Below are positions 1 to 7,864 of a stretch of 12,978 bases of DNA, piece after piece. The notes beneath the pieces are model-generated. The model did not search any database, was not told the DNA's origin, and saw nothing but the letters and a program-made list of their open reading frames with translations. Position numbers and translations under genes: made by a program. The DNA comes from Planctomycetota bacterium. GTDB taxonomy: Bacteria; Planctomycetota; Phycisphaerae; WQYP01. How positions within the stretch are numbered: the stretch's first letter is position 1; each line of letters starts with the position of its first letter. Location of the stretch: positions 1-12,978 of the forward strand of contig JAJZEY010000112.1 of assembly GCA_021805585.1 (NCBI GenBank). Reading direction: 5' to 3'.

Positions 1-2454
1 ATATGCCCCCGACGGGCCGGCGGATTTCTGGCAGCGATCCTTTTGCTGTTTCAATTTGCCGCAACAAATGCGGTGGCAGCCATGTCCGGGCCGAACCGTT
101 GGAAATTTGTGGATCCGCCATCCATTGATCCCACCTTCGGCATGCCCCGCCCTAAAGTGATCGCCAACACTCTGGGCAAGCCCCCCTTCTGGATATGGGC
201 CGCAAGCGTAAGCGACCACCAGAGTGTTTTTCTTCGTAAATCCCTTATTTTAAAAACTATGCCGACCAAACCGCTGGTCTATGTCACGGCGGATAATTAT
301 TTCACTTTGTACATCAACGGTAAAAAGGTCGCCGGTCGGCAAACCAATTCAATGGCCTGGAGCCAGGTCTACCGGATAAATGTGGCGGCATACTTGCATA
401 CAGGCAGAAACGAATTTGCCATGAAAGCCACGAATGACGGCGGACCAGCCGGCGCGATATTATGGCTGATCAGTGCGGGGCATACGCTGCTTAAAACCGA
501 CGGTTCATGGCAGGAGTCAGACCATCCCAAACGACGCTGGCAAACAGGCCGGGGCCAGTCGCATTGGAAGCTGGCGACCGTTGAAACAAGCTACGGTGGT
601 GGCCCGTGGGGCGACGCACTGGCTCCCTGGCCGGACCACGCTCCCTATCTTTTTCACCTGTTTTTTCAACCGGAACATGTCACGGTCATTCAGCATCCCG
701 GCGCATTTTCCGGCCTGCATTCCGTAGCCCGCATGTTAACGCCCGAAAATCGTGGCGAAATCCGCCCGGGCTATCGGGGGACTTCTCTGCTGGCACCGGC
801 GCATCGCATTGCGCTGCGAGTAAACTCCAATGCCGGAGATCCAGAGATTCTTCTGGACTTCGGCCAGGAAGTTGCGGGGCGAATACAGGTGCAAGGTGCC
901 GGGGGTATCGTGCTGATCGGAACCGGGGAATCCCGTGGCGAAGCGCTGCATGGTCCTTGGGGCGGATGGCATTCGCTTAGCCTGAATGCCGATCAGACGG
1001 AATCAACACCTTATAGCGCATTTCGTTACGCGGCGGTGCGGTTTTCAGGTCCGGGGCCGATTCGACTTAACCGCCTGCGGCTGGATTTTAAATATTATCC
1101 GGTCAAATACAGGGGGGCATTTGCCTGTTCAGATTCCCTGTTAACAAAAATCTGGTATACCGGGGCCTATACTTCTCATTTATGCATGCAAGAAAACATT
1201 TGGGATGCGCCCAAACGCGACCGCGCGATGTGGATGGGCGACCTGCAGGTTTCCGGAGAAGTGATTAACAATGTGTTTCTGGATCATTTTCTCATGGAAC
1301 AGACCATGCGGCGGCTGCGCGCCCAGGCCCAGGGCGGAAATTCGCCGACCGCACTTCCAACCAATGATGTCAACGGAATTCCAGGCTATTCCTGCGCCTG
1401 GATATGCGGGCTGGAGGACTTTTACCGGCATACCGGGGCGATCACTTATATTCGGTCACAGCATTTGCTTCTCCTGTCCATGTTGCGCTATATGAAGCAG
1501 GCGTTTAATGCCAACAATCTGTTCGTGAACGGACATAATCACTGGTGCTTTACCGACTGGTCGCGCAAATTGCATGGCAATGCGCCGCAATCTTATGAGG
1601 CAACAGATTTATATACCTGTATGGCGGTCAAGCGGGCCGTGGTTCTGCTTCGCGCGATGGGGGACACCGCCAATGCCCGCCGATACGCACGCTGGGATAA
1701 GACTCTGATTATTGCCGCCCGGAAATATTCAGCGGATTCCCGGACGGGTACGTTCACGGACCTGCGCGACGTAAACGCGATGGCAATTGATTCAGGCGTG
1801 GCGGACCCGGCACAGCGACGTGCCATCAAAAGGTATATTCTTGGGCCGGATTGTCCATCATGGAAGCAGATTGATTCACCCTATTACAACAACTTTGTCC
1901 TCTTCGCCCTGGGGCGGCTGGGATTGACCAATCAGGGACTACGCTTCGTACGCAGTTACTGGGGCGGCATGATTCATGAAGGCGCTACGACGTTTTGGGA
2001 GGGTTATGACCCATCCTGGCCCAAAGTCCACATTCATCAATTCCTTCAGGCCGACTGGGTTCAGGGATATTTTGTCAGCATGTGTCATGGCTGGTCCTGC
2101 GGAGTCACGAATTGGCTTACACAATATATCCTGGGCGTAAATTCGACTGGACAAGGTTTTGCCTCGGTCCGTATTGTGCCCCATCCCGGTGATCTGCATT
2201 GGATCAGCGGGCGTGTACCCACACCGCAAGGCAATATTCTGGTGATGGTCCGAAGAAGCCAGTCCGCGGAATCCATACATGTATCTCTCCCGGCGGGCGT
2301 GCGAGCCAAGATCGGAATACGCGGTCAAAACGCGACGATCAATGGTAAGAAAGCCCGTATCATCAAAGGCCAAGGCCTGCATAATTTCGTCAAAATCCCG
2401 GCCGCGCATTCACGGTCCATTTTGGAAATTATTTCACCGACTTCCGGGAATTAA
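1..2454 (+). CDS. GH78-like alpha-L-rhamnosidase, secreted, 5' end outside window
   Basis: Probable exo-acting enzyme that removes terminal alpha-L-rhamnose from glycans or glycosides outside the cytoplasm. The frame is open from base 1, and the first codons read as a signal peptide (two Arg, then GGFLAAILLLFQFAA, then AVAA), so the true start lies left of the window; the TTG at 43 is only the first in-window start-like codon. A beta-sandwich sugar-binding region (ADNYFTLYINGKKV, near 289-330) precedes the (alpha/alpha)6 barrel. The barrel carries a GH78-like signature DAPKRDRAMWMGD (1204-1242) and GATTFWE (1981-2001), and a typical rhamnosidase C-terminal beta domain follows (about 2120-2440). 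Oddity: in common GH78 members the signature is D-x-P-x-R-D-E-R-x-G-W-x-G-D; here the acidic Glu after R-D is absent and the motif is one residue shorter. The family fold is secure; activity and exact substrate are not. Confidence 0.85.
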   Translation: MCPRRAGGFLAAILLLFQFAATNAVAAMSGPNRWKFVDPPSIDPTFGMPRPKVIANTLGKPPFWIWAASVSDHQSVFLRKSLILKTMPTKPLVYVTADNYFTLYINGKKVAGRQTNSMAWSQVYRINVAAYLHTGRNEFAMKATNDGGPAGAILWLISAGHTLLKTDGSWQESDHPKRRWQTGRGQSHWKLATVETSYGGGPWGDALAPWPDHAPYLFHLFFQPEHVTVIQHPGAFSGLHSVARMLTPENRGEIRPGYRGTSLLAPAHRIALRVNSNAGDPEILLDFGQEVAGRIQVQGAGGIVLIGTGESRGEALHGPWGGWHSLSLNADQTESTPYSAFRYAAVRFSGPGPIRLNRLRLDFKYYPVKYRGAFACSDSLLTKIWYTGAYTSHLCMQENIWDAPKRDRAMWMGDLQVSGEVINNVFLDHFLMEQTMRRLRAQAQGGNSPTALPTNDVNGIPGYSCAWICGLEDFYRHTGAITYIRSQHLLLLSMLRYMKQAFNANNLFVNGHNHWCFTDWSRKLHGNAPQSYEATDLYTCMAVKRAVVLLRAMGDTANARRYARWDKTLIIAARKYSADSRTGTFTDLRDVNAMAIDSGVADPAQRRAIKRYILGPDCPSWKQIDSPYYNNFVLFALGRLGLTNQGLRFVRSYWGGMIHEGATTFWEGYDPSWPKVHIHQFLQADWVQGYFVSMCHGWSCGVTNWLTQYILGVNSTGQGFASVRIVPHPGDLHWISGRVPTPQGNILVMVRRSQSAESIHVSLPAGVRAKIGIRGQNATINGKKARIIKGQGLHNFVKIPAAHSRSILEIISPTSGN

Positions 2455-2640
2455 AGACTGGCATGCTAAAAGGCAACCAATCAATGCGTTACCGGTTTTA
2501 CCGTGCGGGCCGCAAGACGGTGCCGAGCGTTCCTGATGCCCTGCGGTGTCAGCGGCGTTCGTTAGACCGGCTTCCGCCGATGAACTATCCTTTTTTCGTC
2601 CATGGATTTGCGTTGCAATAAAAAATTGGTACGCTAGTTA

Positions 2641-2712
2641 ATATATTCGGTTTGACTTTCGGCGACTAATCGGGTGAAATGCCTTTCGGTCGTTTAGTTG
2701 AACGATTCTTTT
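2641..2712 (+). repeat. Promoter-region block, copy 1 (intact GH92 gene)
   Basis: About 70 bases upstream of the lectin-GH92 gene that recur, with roughly three quarters identity by hand alignment, at 10985-11055. The shared core includes ATATAT, TTTGACTT and TTTAGTTGAA. The conserved order and the matching -35-like hexamer suggest a copied promoter region rather than chance similarity. The rest of the 2455-2740 gap (286 bases) holds no gene and no convincing terminator that I can see. Confidence 0.65.
2652..2680 (+). promoter_or_regulatory. Candidate sigma70-type promoter for lectin-GH92 gene
   Basis: TTGACT (2652-2657) and TGAAAT (2675-2680) are separated by 17 bases. The -35 box matches the consensus at 5 of 6 positions and the -10 box at 4 of 6. 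The second copy of this block at 10985 keeps the -35 hexamer and has TGTAAT at 18-base spacing, so the element is partly conserved between copies. Transcription would start about 50 bases before the ATG at 2741. Confidence 0.45.
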
Positions 2713-2740
2713 CTCATTACAGCGGCAAAGGAGCTGACAT

Positions 2741-5722
2741 ATGTTCTTACGGGCGATTGGCGTATTTCTGCTGGCAAGTTGTGCTATCTTCTTTTCATCT
2801 TTAACCGCATCCGCCCAGATCGACGGGTTCAACAGCTTTGCCCCACCCAACGTCATGGGCGCAAAGCAGACCGGCTACGATGCGGCTGCCACGACCTTCA
2901 CTCTGACCGACGGCCACCCGGCACAGGCCACCAGCGGGTTCGATGCCAAACGCCGGAATATTCAGGCTTTCAGGGTTGCCTTTACTTATCAGGCACAAAA
3001 CATCCACAACGGCGGGGGCGACGGAATTGCCCTGGTCATTCAGAACTCCCGTCGGGGCACACACGCCCTGGGGGCCGATGGTGGCGCACTGGGCTACGGC
3101 GGGCCGGCCGGAATTACCCACGGCGTTGCTTTTGAAATCAACATCTATCCCGCGGCCGCACCGGCACCCGTCCAAAGTCTCGGATTAAAGGATGGCATCA
3201 CCACCGGATCGCTTCCGCCGAGCCATTGTATTGGCGTGTATGTGGCGGGCGGAGGAAATACCGGAGAATACATTAATACGCCGGATGTAAATCTGGCCAG
3301 CGGCCATCCCATTCGTATTGTACTGACCTATGGCAATATGCTTCTCCGGCAGACTTTGACTGATGAAGTAACCGGCAAGGTTTTCAAAGCCATTTCCCGT
3401 GTTGATATTCCATGGCGCGTCGGCGGCAACAAAGCATATATAGGGTTTACCGGAGGCAGTGGCTTTGCCAGTGCCCGGCAAAGCGTGACGGATTTTGTGT
3501 TCAAATCCATCCCCCCCACCCCTACCGGAAAGACCTCTGGATTAGCCAAGCTGGTCGACCCGCTTCTGGGCACCGGAACCGGCCCCGGCGGATCCATCAA
3601 TCTTTTTCCTGGCGCATGCGTGCCGTTTGGCATGGTGCAGTTAAGCCCGGACACGGAGTCCAATGGATTTGGCTATCACTATTATCAGCCTGATATTCAA
3701 GGCTTCAGCATGACCCACATGAGCGGCCCGGGCTGCAATAATGAGGGCGATGTATTTTTCACAGCAACCACCGGCAACGTGCATACGCAGATTCAGAACT
3801 TTCAATCGGCATATTCGCACAGTCTGGAAAAAGCCACACCCGGATATTATGGCGTTCGACTGTTGCGGTGGAATATTGCGGCGAGGCTTACCGCAACCAC
3901 GCGGGCCGGTATCGCCCAGTTTACATTTCCCGCCGGCAAACGGGCCAATATTCTTATTCCTATCAGCCACACTCTGAACACCACGCATCAGGCACATGTG
4001 CACATTGTGAACAACCGGGAAGTGACCGGCTATGTGGTGGATCAGGCCTTTTGTGGAGCTCCGCATAACTACCACGTCTATTTTGTAATGAAATTCAGCC
4101 GACCTTTTACCACCTTCGGCACGTGGAACGGATCCCATAAAAGCGCCGGTTCGCACCGCGTCACGCAACCGCATCAAAAAGGCTGGGTGGGCGCGTGGGC
4201 AAGCTGGCCTGCCGCAGCACACAAACGGAAGGTGACCGTGCGAATCGGCATTTCGTATGTGGATCCGCGTGGCGCGCAAAATAATTTGAACCATTCTGCG
4301 GCACATGAAAGATTTTCCACCGCCTATCATAAGGCTCGAAAACTATGGAATAAGGCGCTGAATGTCATTCATGTTCATGGCGGAACCCCCGGTGAACAGA
4401 TCGTTTTCTACACCGCCTTGTATCATTCGCTGCTTATGCCATCCATTTTCAGCGATGCGGATGGCCGATACATCGGATTCGACCACAAAATCCACCATAT
4501 CGCCGCAGGCCACGAGGTGTATTGCAACTATTCCGGTTGGGATATTTACCGCAGCGAATTTCCACTGCTTTGTCTTGTGGCACCAAAACAGGCGCAGGAT
4601 ATGTGTCAGTCCATTGAGCTTATGTACCGCCAAGGCGGCTGGATTGATCGCTGGCCACAGATTAACGACTATACCAACGTTATGTGCGGCAGCCCGCTTA
4701 CCACCTGTGCCGCGACGGCCTGGATGGATGGTCTGCATGGGTTTGATATGTCCGCCCTGTGGCAAGGCATGGTCAAGGATGCCACGCAGGCACCACCGCC
4801 CGGCCGGCCTTATGGCGGCGAAAGCAATATCAACTGGATCAACAAAATCCATTTTGATCCCAACAACCATGAAGGATATGGTTCGGTTTCCCAGATTCAG
4901 GAAGATTGCATAGCGTATGCTTCCCTGCATTATTTAGCCCAATCACTGGATAAGCCGCAAGCCGCGGCGATGTTTAAGGCCCGCGCTTTGTATTTCAGAA
5001 ACGTGTTCGATCATCAGGACCGCTTTTTCCGTCCGCGGAATTCCGATATGTCGTGGGTATCACCGTTTAATCCATCGCAGCAATGGCATGGATTTATTGA
5101 AGGTTCCGGTTGGCATTACCAGTGGCTGGCACCCCAGGATATGGCCTGGCTCGTGCATGCCGTGGGAACGGCTCGCTTCAACCGGCGGCTGGAAACGTTC
5201 TTCAGCTACCGCCAGCCGGGCTGGTTCGGGAATTTTTACAATCCCTATAATGAGACGGACCTGGAAGCGCCTTTTGATTTCAATTTTTCCGGCAAACCAT
5301 GGCGAACCCAATGGGCGGTGCGTAAGGTCCTGCGTCAGAATTACACACTTTCATCCAACGGCATTCCGGGCAATGACGACTGCGGTGAAATGTCCAGTTG
5401 GGCCGTCATGGCCATGATGGGCATTTATTCCGTGGACCCTGCATCCGGCGCGTATGAAATCTCCAGCCCGGTGTTCAAAAAGGTGACGTTGCGACTTCGA
5501 TCGCCCTATTCCGGCGGCAAATTTGTTGTCACTGGTTCAGCCCAACCCATTGAAAACCCTTATATTGAAGGGGTAAAGCTTAATGGATCAACACTGAAGC
5601 GCTGTTGGATTCCAGTTTCCGCTATTACTCATGGTGGACGGCTTGATTTCCAGCTTGGTGCCACACCAAACCGAACCTGGGCCACTGCCCCGGCAAACCG
5701 CCCGCCATCGCTGACACCATGA
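2741..5722 (+). CDS. Secreted lectin-fused GH92 alpha-mannosidase
   Basis: Predicted Ca2+-dependent exo-alpha-mannosidase acting outside the cytoplasm on alpha-mannosides, for example N-glycans or mannans. Start ATG 2741 has AAAGGAG (2727-2733) seven bases upstream. Residues 1-25 form a signal peptide ending TASA before QIDGF. Residues about 26-235 resemble an L-type (legume) lectin: GGGDG with D94, then ALVIQN, then FEIN at 131-134. After a Pro/Thr linker comes GH92: VDPLLGTG, then the GWDIYRSEFPLL region, EGSGWHYQW with the predicted general acid E787, and GNDDCGEMSSW with D879/D880 in the place of the predicted base. The C-terminus (PNRTW...PPSL) is normal for GH92. At 993 residues it is longer than a bare GH92 because of the lectin module. 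It lies 286 bases after the rhamnosidase gene, with its own promoter candidate. The exact linkage and substrate cannot be read from sequence. Confidence 0.92.
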   Translation: MFLRAIGVFLLASCAIFFSSLTASAQIDGFNSFAPPNVMGAKQTGYDAAATTFTLTDGHPAQATSGFDAKRRNIQAFRVAFTYQAQNIHNGGGDGIALVIQNSRRGTHALGADGGALGYGGPAGITHGVAFEINIYPAAAPAPVQSLGLKDGITTGSLPPSHCIGVYVAGGGNTGEYINTPDVNLASGHPIRIVLTYGNMLLRQTLTDEVTGKVFKAISRVDIPWRVGGNKAYIGFTGGSGFASARQSVTDFVFKSIPPTPTGKTSGLAKLVDPLLGTGTGPGGSINLFPGACVPFGMVQLSPDTESNGFGYHYYQPDIQGFSMTHMSGPGCNNEGDVFFTATTGNVHTQIQNFQSAYSHSLEKATPGYYGVRLLRWNIAARLTATTRAGIAQFTFPAGKRANILIPISHTLNTTHQAHVHIVNNREVTGYVVDQAFCGAPHNYHVYFVMKFSRPFTTFGTWNGSHKSAGSHRVTQPHQKGWVGAWASWPAAAHKRKVTVRIGISYVDPRGAQNNLNHSAAHERFSTAYHKARKLWNKALNVIHVHGGTPGEQIVFYTALYHSLLMPSIFSDADGRYIGFDHKIHHIAAGHEVYCNYSGWDIYRSEFPLLCLVAPKQAQDMCQSIELMYRQGGWIDRWPQINDYTNVMCGSPLTTCAATAWMDGLHGFDMSALWQGMVKDATQAPPPGRPYGGESNINWINKIHFDPNNHEGYGSVSQIQEDCIAYASLHYLAQSLDKPQAAAMFKARALYFRNVFDHQDRFFRPRNSDMSWVSPFNPSQQWHGFIEGSGWHYQWLAPQDMAWLVHAVGTARFNRRLETFFSYRQPGWFGNFYNPYNETDLEAPFDFNFSGKPWRTQWAVRKVLRQNYTLSSNGIPGNDDCGEMSSWAVMAMMGIYSVDPASGAYEISSPVFKKVTLRLRSPYSGGKFVVTGSAQPIENPYIEGVKLNGSTLKRCWIPVSAITHGGRLDFQLGATPNRTWATAPANRPPSLTP

Positions 5723-5726
5723 TGAC

Positions 5727-5746
5727 GCTGTCGGCGATGCGATAGC
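5727..5746 (+). terminator. Hairpin just after GH92 stop, possible terminator
   Basis: Seven-pair stem GCTGTCG / CGATAGC (one G-T pair) with a six-base loop, four bases after the GH92 stop codon. Only TT follows the stem, so there is no proper T tract. It could be a weak terminator or an mRNA 3' end stabiliser. Confidence 0.3.
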
Positions 5747-5824
5747 TTAACCAGCGCCAGTAATCGCGGGCCACGCATATGCGGGCCGCCTGATGCCAAA
5801 AATATGGCCATACCAAGGTTCATT

Positions 5825-5841
5825 GGGACCATTCGGTTCCC
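5825..5841 (+). promoter_or_regulatory. Small inverted repeat ahead of regulator gene
   Basis: GGGACC and GGTTCCC flank a four-base loop (ATTC) with one bulged T. It sits three bases before the ATG at 5845 and 45 bases before the ATG at 5887. It could be an operator for autoregulation or a leader hairpin. Its closeness to 5845 is a small argument against translation starting there. Short imperfect repeats like this arise by chance. Confidence 0.2.
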
Positions 5842-5886
5842 TTAATGACGGCTATATGCAACAGGCAACTGAACGATGGTACACCT

Positions 5887-7035
5887 ATGCGTCCGGCAAA
5901 AATATCAGAAAAAGTTTACCAATATCTTCGGCGCGGCATGGAAACCGGTCGATTCCGCGTGGCGGAAAAGATACCGACCGAACGTGACCTGGCGACGCAG
6001 TTTGGCACATCACGGCCAACAGTTACACGGGCCATTCACAGGCTGGTGGCCGAGAAACTTATCCGACGCCAAGGCAAAGGTGGTTCGACCGTTATCGCTC
6101 TGCCCGAACGCCAGCCGCTGGTATTTGGTGCGGCAATGCTGGGACTGGCGGTGCATCATCGCGAAGAAACCACGGTCAATCGCGTGGCCCGGGAGATGGC
6201 CCATCTGGCAGGTTTGGAAAAAGTTGAGATATTATTTGAGGACCCGTCCTGGAGTGAGGATCCCGGCGAAGCCGGCGTGGCAAATCAATTCCGCGCTGTG
6301 GCTCGCACGTTTATTGCCCGACGGGTATCAGGCGTGTTTCTTACGCCGCAGGAAATCCTTGCGGATCAGTTCGTTTCGCCTACGGTCGCCATAGCACAGA
6401 ATTTCGAGGAAGCCGGCATTCCACTGGTCTTCCTGGACCGTGACCTTGTACGGCATCCGGCGCGCACGCAAACAGATCTGGTTGGTATCGATAATTTAGG
6501 CGCCGGTTACATGCTGGCCCGCCATTTCCTTGAGCTTGGCTGCCGCCGCATTGATTTTCTGGGTCATTTTACCCGGGTTCCCACTCAGGAATCGCGAATT
6601 GACGGTTACCTGCGGGCTATGGAATTGCACGGACTTCATCCGGATCCGGGATCTGTTGTGCACGGAAATCTTTTCGATCCGGAATTTGTGATTCAGACGA
6701 TTCGCCGCCGGCGGCCCCAAGCGGTGCTGGTTGTCAGCGACTCGCGTGCGGCGGCAGTGCAGCGATTCGCATTGCAGGCCGGCATCCGGATTCCGGAAGA
6801 TATGCGGATTGGCAGCTTTGACGACTTACCGATCTGCACCCAGTTGCCGGTGCCGCTGACAACGATTCGTCAGCCGGTAGCGGCCATAGCCGCCGTGGCA
6901 TTACGCAGCATGTTTCACCGACTGGATAATCCCGGAGCACCGGCCGTGCATTGCGAACTTAATGGGGAACTGATTGTACGAAAATCGTCCGGCCGACCGG
7001 TGCTGGCAGCCGGCGTTAATCCGCCACGCAAATAG
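5887..7035 (+). CDS. GntR-LacI hybrid transcriptional regulator (AraR-like architecture)
   Basis: Predicted sugar-responsive DNA-binding regulator. Residues about 1-75 form a GntR-type winged helix (KISEKVYQYLRRGMETGRF, then IPTERDLATQFGTSRPTVTRAIHRL and RRQGKGGSTV). The rest is a LacI/periplasmic-binding-protein-like effector domain, with FLDRD, VGIDNLGAGYMLARHF and IGSFDDL as landmarks. This domain order is that of Bacillus AraR, and 382 residues is a usual length for the class. I prefer ATG 5887 because GntR domains normally begin a few residues before this helix; ATG 5845 in the same frame is the alternative. Neither has a clear ribosome binding site. It follows the GH92 gene by 164 bases on the same strand, so control of the neighbouring glycosidase and lectin genes is the natural inference. 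The inducer is unknown. Confidence 0.9.
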   Translation: MRPAKISEKVYQYLRRGMETGRFRVAEKIPTERDLATQFGTSRPTVTRAIHRLVAEKLIRRQGKGGSTVIALPERQPLVFGAAMLGLAVHHREETTVNRVAREMAHLAGLEKVEILFEDPSWSEDPGEAGVANQFRAVARTFIARRVSGVFLTPQEILADQFVSPTVAIAQNFEEAGIPLVFLDRDLVRHPARTQTDLVGIDNLGAGYMLARHFLELGCRRIDFLGHFTRVPTQESRIDGYLRAMELHGLHPDPGSVVHGNLFDPEFVIQTIRRRRPQAVLVVSDSRAAAVQRFALQAGIRIPEDMRIGSFDDLPICTQLPVPLTTIRQPVAAIAAVALRSMFHRLDNPGAPAVHCELNGELIVRKSSGRPVLAAGVNPPRK

Positions 7036-7164
7036 CCGCCAGCTTGACTCCTTCAATAGATGGCACGCTTCATTAAATAGATAACATATCATCTTTTCGA
7101 TGGAAATCTCATTGGGATATTTTAATCTGATTGTCGTTACCGGCCGCAACTGCTGCGTCAGCCG

Positions 7165-7176
7165 CCATATATATGG
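7165..7176. promoter_or_regulatory. Perfect 12-base palindrome, possible operator
   Basis: CCATATATATGG is fully self-complementary and lies 130 bases after the regulator stop codon in an AT-rich stretch. It could be a binding site for the GntR-LacI regulator or another dimeric protein. No second identical copy was found in the window, so the call rests on symmetry alone. Confidence 0.2.
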
Positions 7177-7481
7177 ATATTTTATTACACTTTGTTGAGT
7201 CAAATGAAATGGAACAAATATGCCGGAGACAGCCGCTGCGATTTTTGGCGATTTATTAGGTAAAAATTGGTGATTTATTCGTTTGATGCACCCTTTAGAA
7301 ACTGACTCGAAAAGCGCGGTTGGCGGCTAAATGCGACCGATCAAGGCCGATTTTATGGTAACGTAACTCCAAGTGTTGTCCGTGCCCCCTTGCTTTGGAG
7401 TCACGGGCAATTAGAATAAGTCCATGCGAAGGTGACGCGGGAACGCTGAACATATCAAGCGAGGGTTCCTGCGGCGGAGTT

Positions 7482-7498
7482 TTGGTGCGTTGCACCAA
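7482..7498. promoter_or_regulatory. Perfect 7-pair hairpin or operator
   Basis: TTGGTGC and GCACCAA are perfect inverted arms around a three-base GTT. As DNA it is a 17-base operator-like palindrome; as RNA it is a tight hairpin. It lies about 230 bases upstream of the promoter candidate for the lectin PEP-CTERM gene. Confidence 0.35.
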
Positions 7499-7591
7499 TC
7501 AGGTCATGAGGCTTTTTCGAGCCAGCGGTTTTATCGGCTGGTATGCGGTTTTAAAAAAAGGCGGCGGGTTGACGAGCGATCGATCGCCATT

Positions 7592-7616
7592 GGTTGCGAG
7601 ATGTCATCTCGCAGCC
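7592..7616. repeat. 11-pair short-loop hairpin
   Basis: GGTTGCGAGAT (7592-7602) and ATCTCGCAGCC (7606-7616) pair along eleven positions, with a single G-T pair and a three-base loop GTC. No T tract follows, so a classic intrinsic terminator is unlikely. GATC copies on both sides (7582-7585 and 7617-7620) could lengthen the stem. It is the strongest stem-loop of the 7036-7864 gap. Confidence 0.5.
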
Positions 7617-7706
7617 GATCATAAACGGTTTGGCGTTTTAGGAAAAATTGATTCCCTGTGTGCGGGCTGGTACATCGGCGTAAGGCAGACTTGGGATTCC
7701 GGCGGT

Positions 7707-7733
7707 TTGGCATATTTTAATACATGCTATTAT
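7707..7733 (+). promoter_or_regulatory. Candidate promoter for lectin PEP-CTERM gene (extended -10)
   Basis: TTGGCA (7707-7712) and TATTAT (7728-7733) are each 5 of 6 matches to the sigma70 boxes. The spacer is 15 bases, shorter than ideal, but TGC directly before TATTAT makes an extended -10, which tolerates a poor -35 fit. This would leave an mRNA leader of about 125 bases before the ATG at 7865. Confidence 0.45.
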
Positions 7734-7739
7734 GTATTA
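7718..7739. promoter_or_regulatory. Palindrome over the -10 region, candidate operator
   Basis: TAATACAT and ATGTATTA are perfect eight-base inverted arms with a six-base centre GCTATT. The element covers the -10 box of the promoter candidate at 7707-7733, the position where a repressor dimer would block transcription. The GntR-LacI protein encoded at 5887 is an obvious candidate binder, by inference only. Confidence 0.4.
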
Positions 7740-7824
7740 TTGTGTAATGATTCCGCCGGTGGTGACAGTAGCTTTTAGAATTTCTTGGGGGCTGTGTTGG
7801 CTTTCGAGAGAGTTTCAGAGTGTC

Positions 7825-7840
7825 GAGCTAATTTTAGCTC
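7825..7840 (+). promoter_or_regulatory. Leader hairpin upstream of lectin PEP-CTERM start
   Basis: GAGCTA and TAGCTC form a perfect six-pair stem with an ATTT loop. It ends 12 bases before the AGGAG ribosome binding site, so it could affect mRNA stability or translation of the lectin gene. Confidence 0.3.
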
Positions 7841-7852
7841 ATCATTTATGTG

Positions 7853-7857
7853 AGGAG
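7853..7857 (+). promoter_or_regulatory. Ribosome binding site fixing start at 7865
   Basis: AGGAG lies seven bases before ATG 7865. The in-frame GTG at 7850 would place this site inside the coding region, so ATG 7865 is the better start. Confidence 0.7.
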
Positions 7858-7864
7858 ATTTGTC

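Larger units (their letters stand above)
7036..7864. other. 829-base gene-poor leader region rich in inverted repeats
   Basis: No convincing gene lies here. It holds many inverted repeats: CCATATATATGG (7165-7176), ACTCCAA/TTGGAGT (7366-7372 and 7395-7401), CCGTG/CACGG (7380-7384 and 7402-7406), TTGGTGC/GCACCAA (7482-7498), CCAGC/GCTGG (7522-7541), GCGATCGATCGC (7576-7587), an 11-pair hairpin at 7592-7616, and arms at 7718-7739 and 7825-7840. A nine-base direct repeat GCGGTTTTA occurs at 7525 and 7545. A structured RNA or a heavily controlled promoter region is possible; I recognise no known riboswitch class. Confidence 0.5.

Noticed and set aside
43..45. TTG at 43 as start of the rhamnosidase
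   Set aside because: The 14 codons before it in the same frame supply the basic and hydrophobic start of a signal peptide, and the frame is open to the left edge.
3641..4930. Long minus-strand open frames (229 and 195 codons) and a 183-codon + frame inside the GH92 gene
   Set aside because: They are shadows of a gene with clear family motifs throughout; none has its own signals or family resemblance.
5625..5832. Minus-strand open frames across the GH92 3' end (one reading ARDYWRWLSYRIAD)
   Set aside because: The aromatic-rich stretch looked protein-like, but most of the frame is antisense GH92 and I could not link it to any family.
7366..7406. H-type pseudoknot from ACTCCAA/TTGGAGT and CCGTG/CACGG
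   Set aside because: The two pairings interlock, but a seven-base loop would have to span twelve stacked pairs with no linker between the 3' strands, so they more likely exclude each other.
7576..7587. GCGATCGATCGC palindrome as a HIP1-like (GCGATCGC) repeat
   Set aside because: It contains overlapping halves rather than the exact HIP1 octamer, occurs once, and the gene content is not cyanobacterial.
7395..7778. 127-codon + strand open frame in the 7036-7864 gap
   Set aside because: It starts at TTG without a ribosome binding site, runs through the strong hairpins and the promoter/palindrome of the next gene, matches no family I know and has an odd Cys-rich composition.
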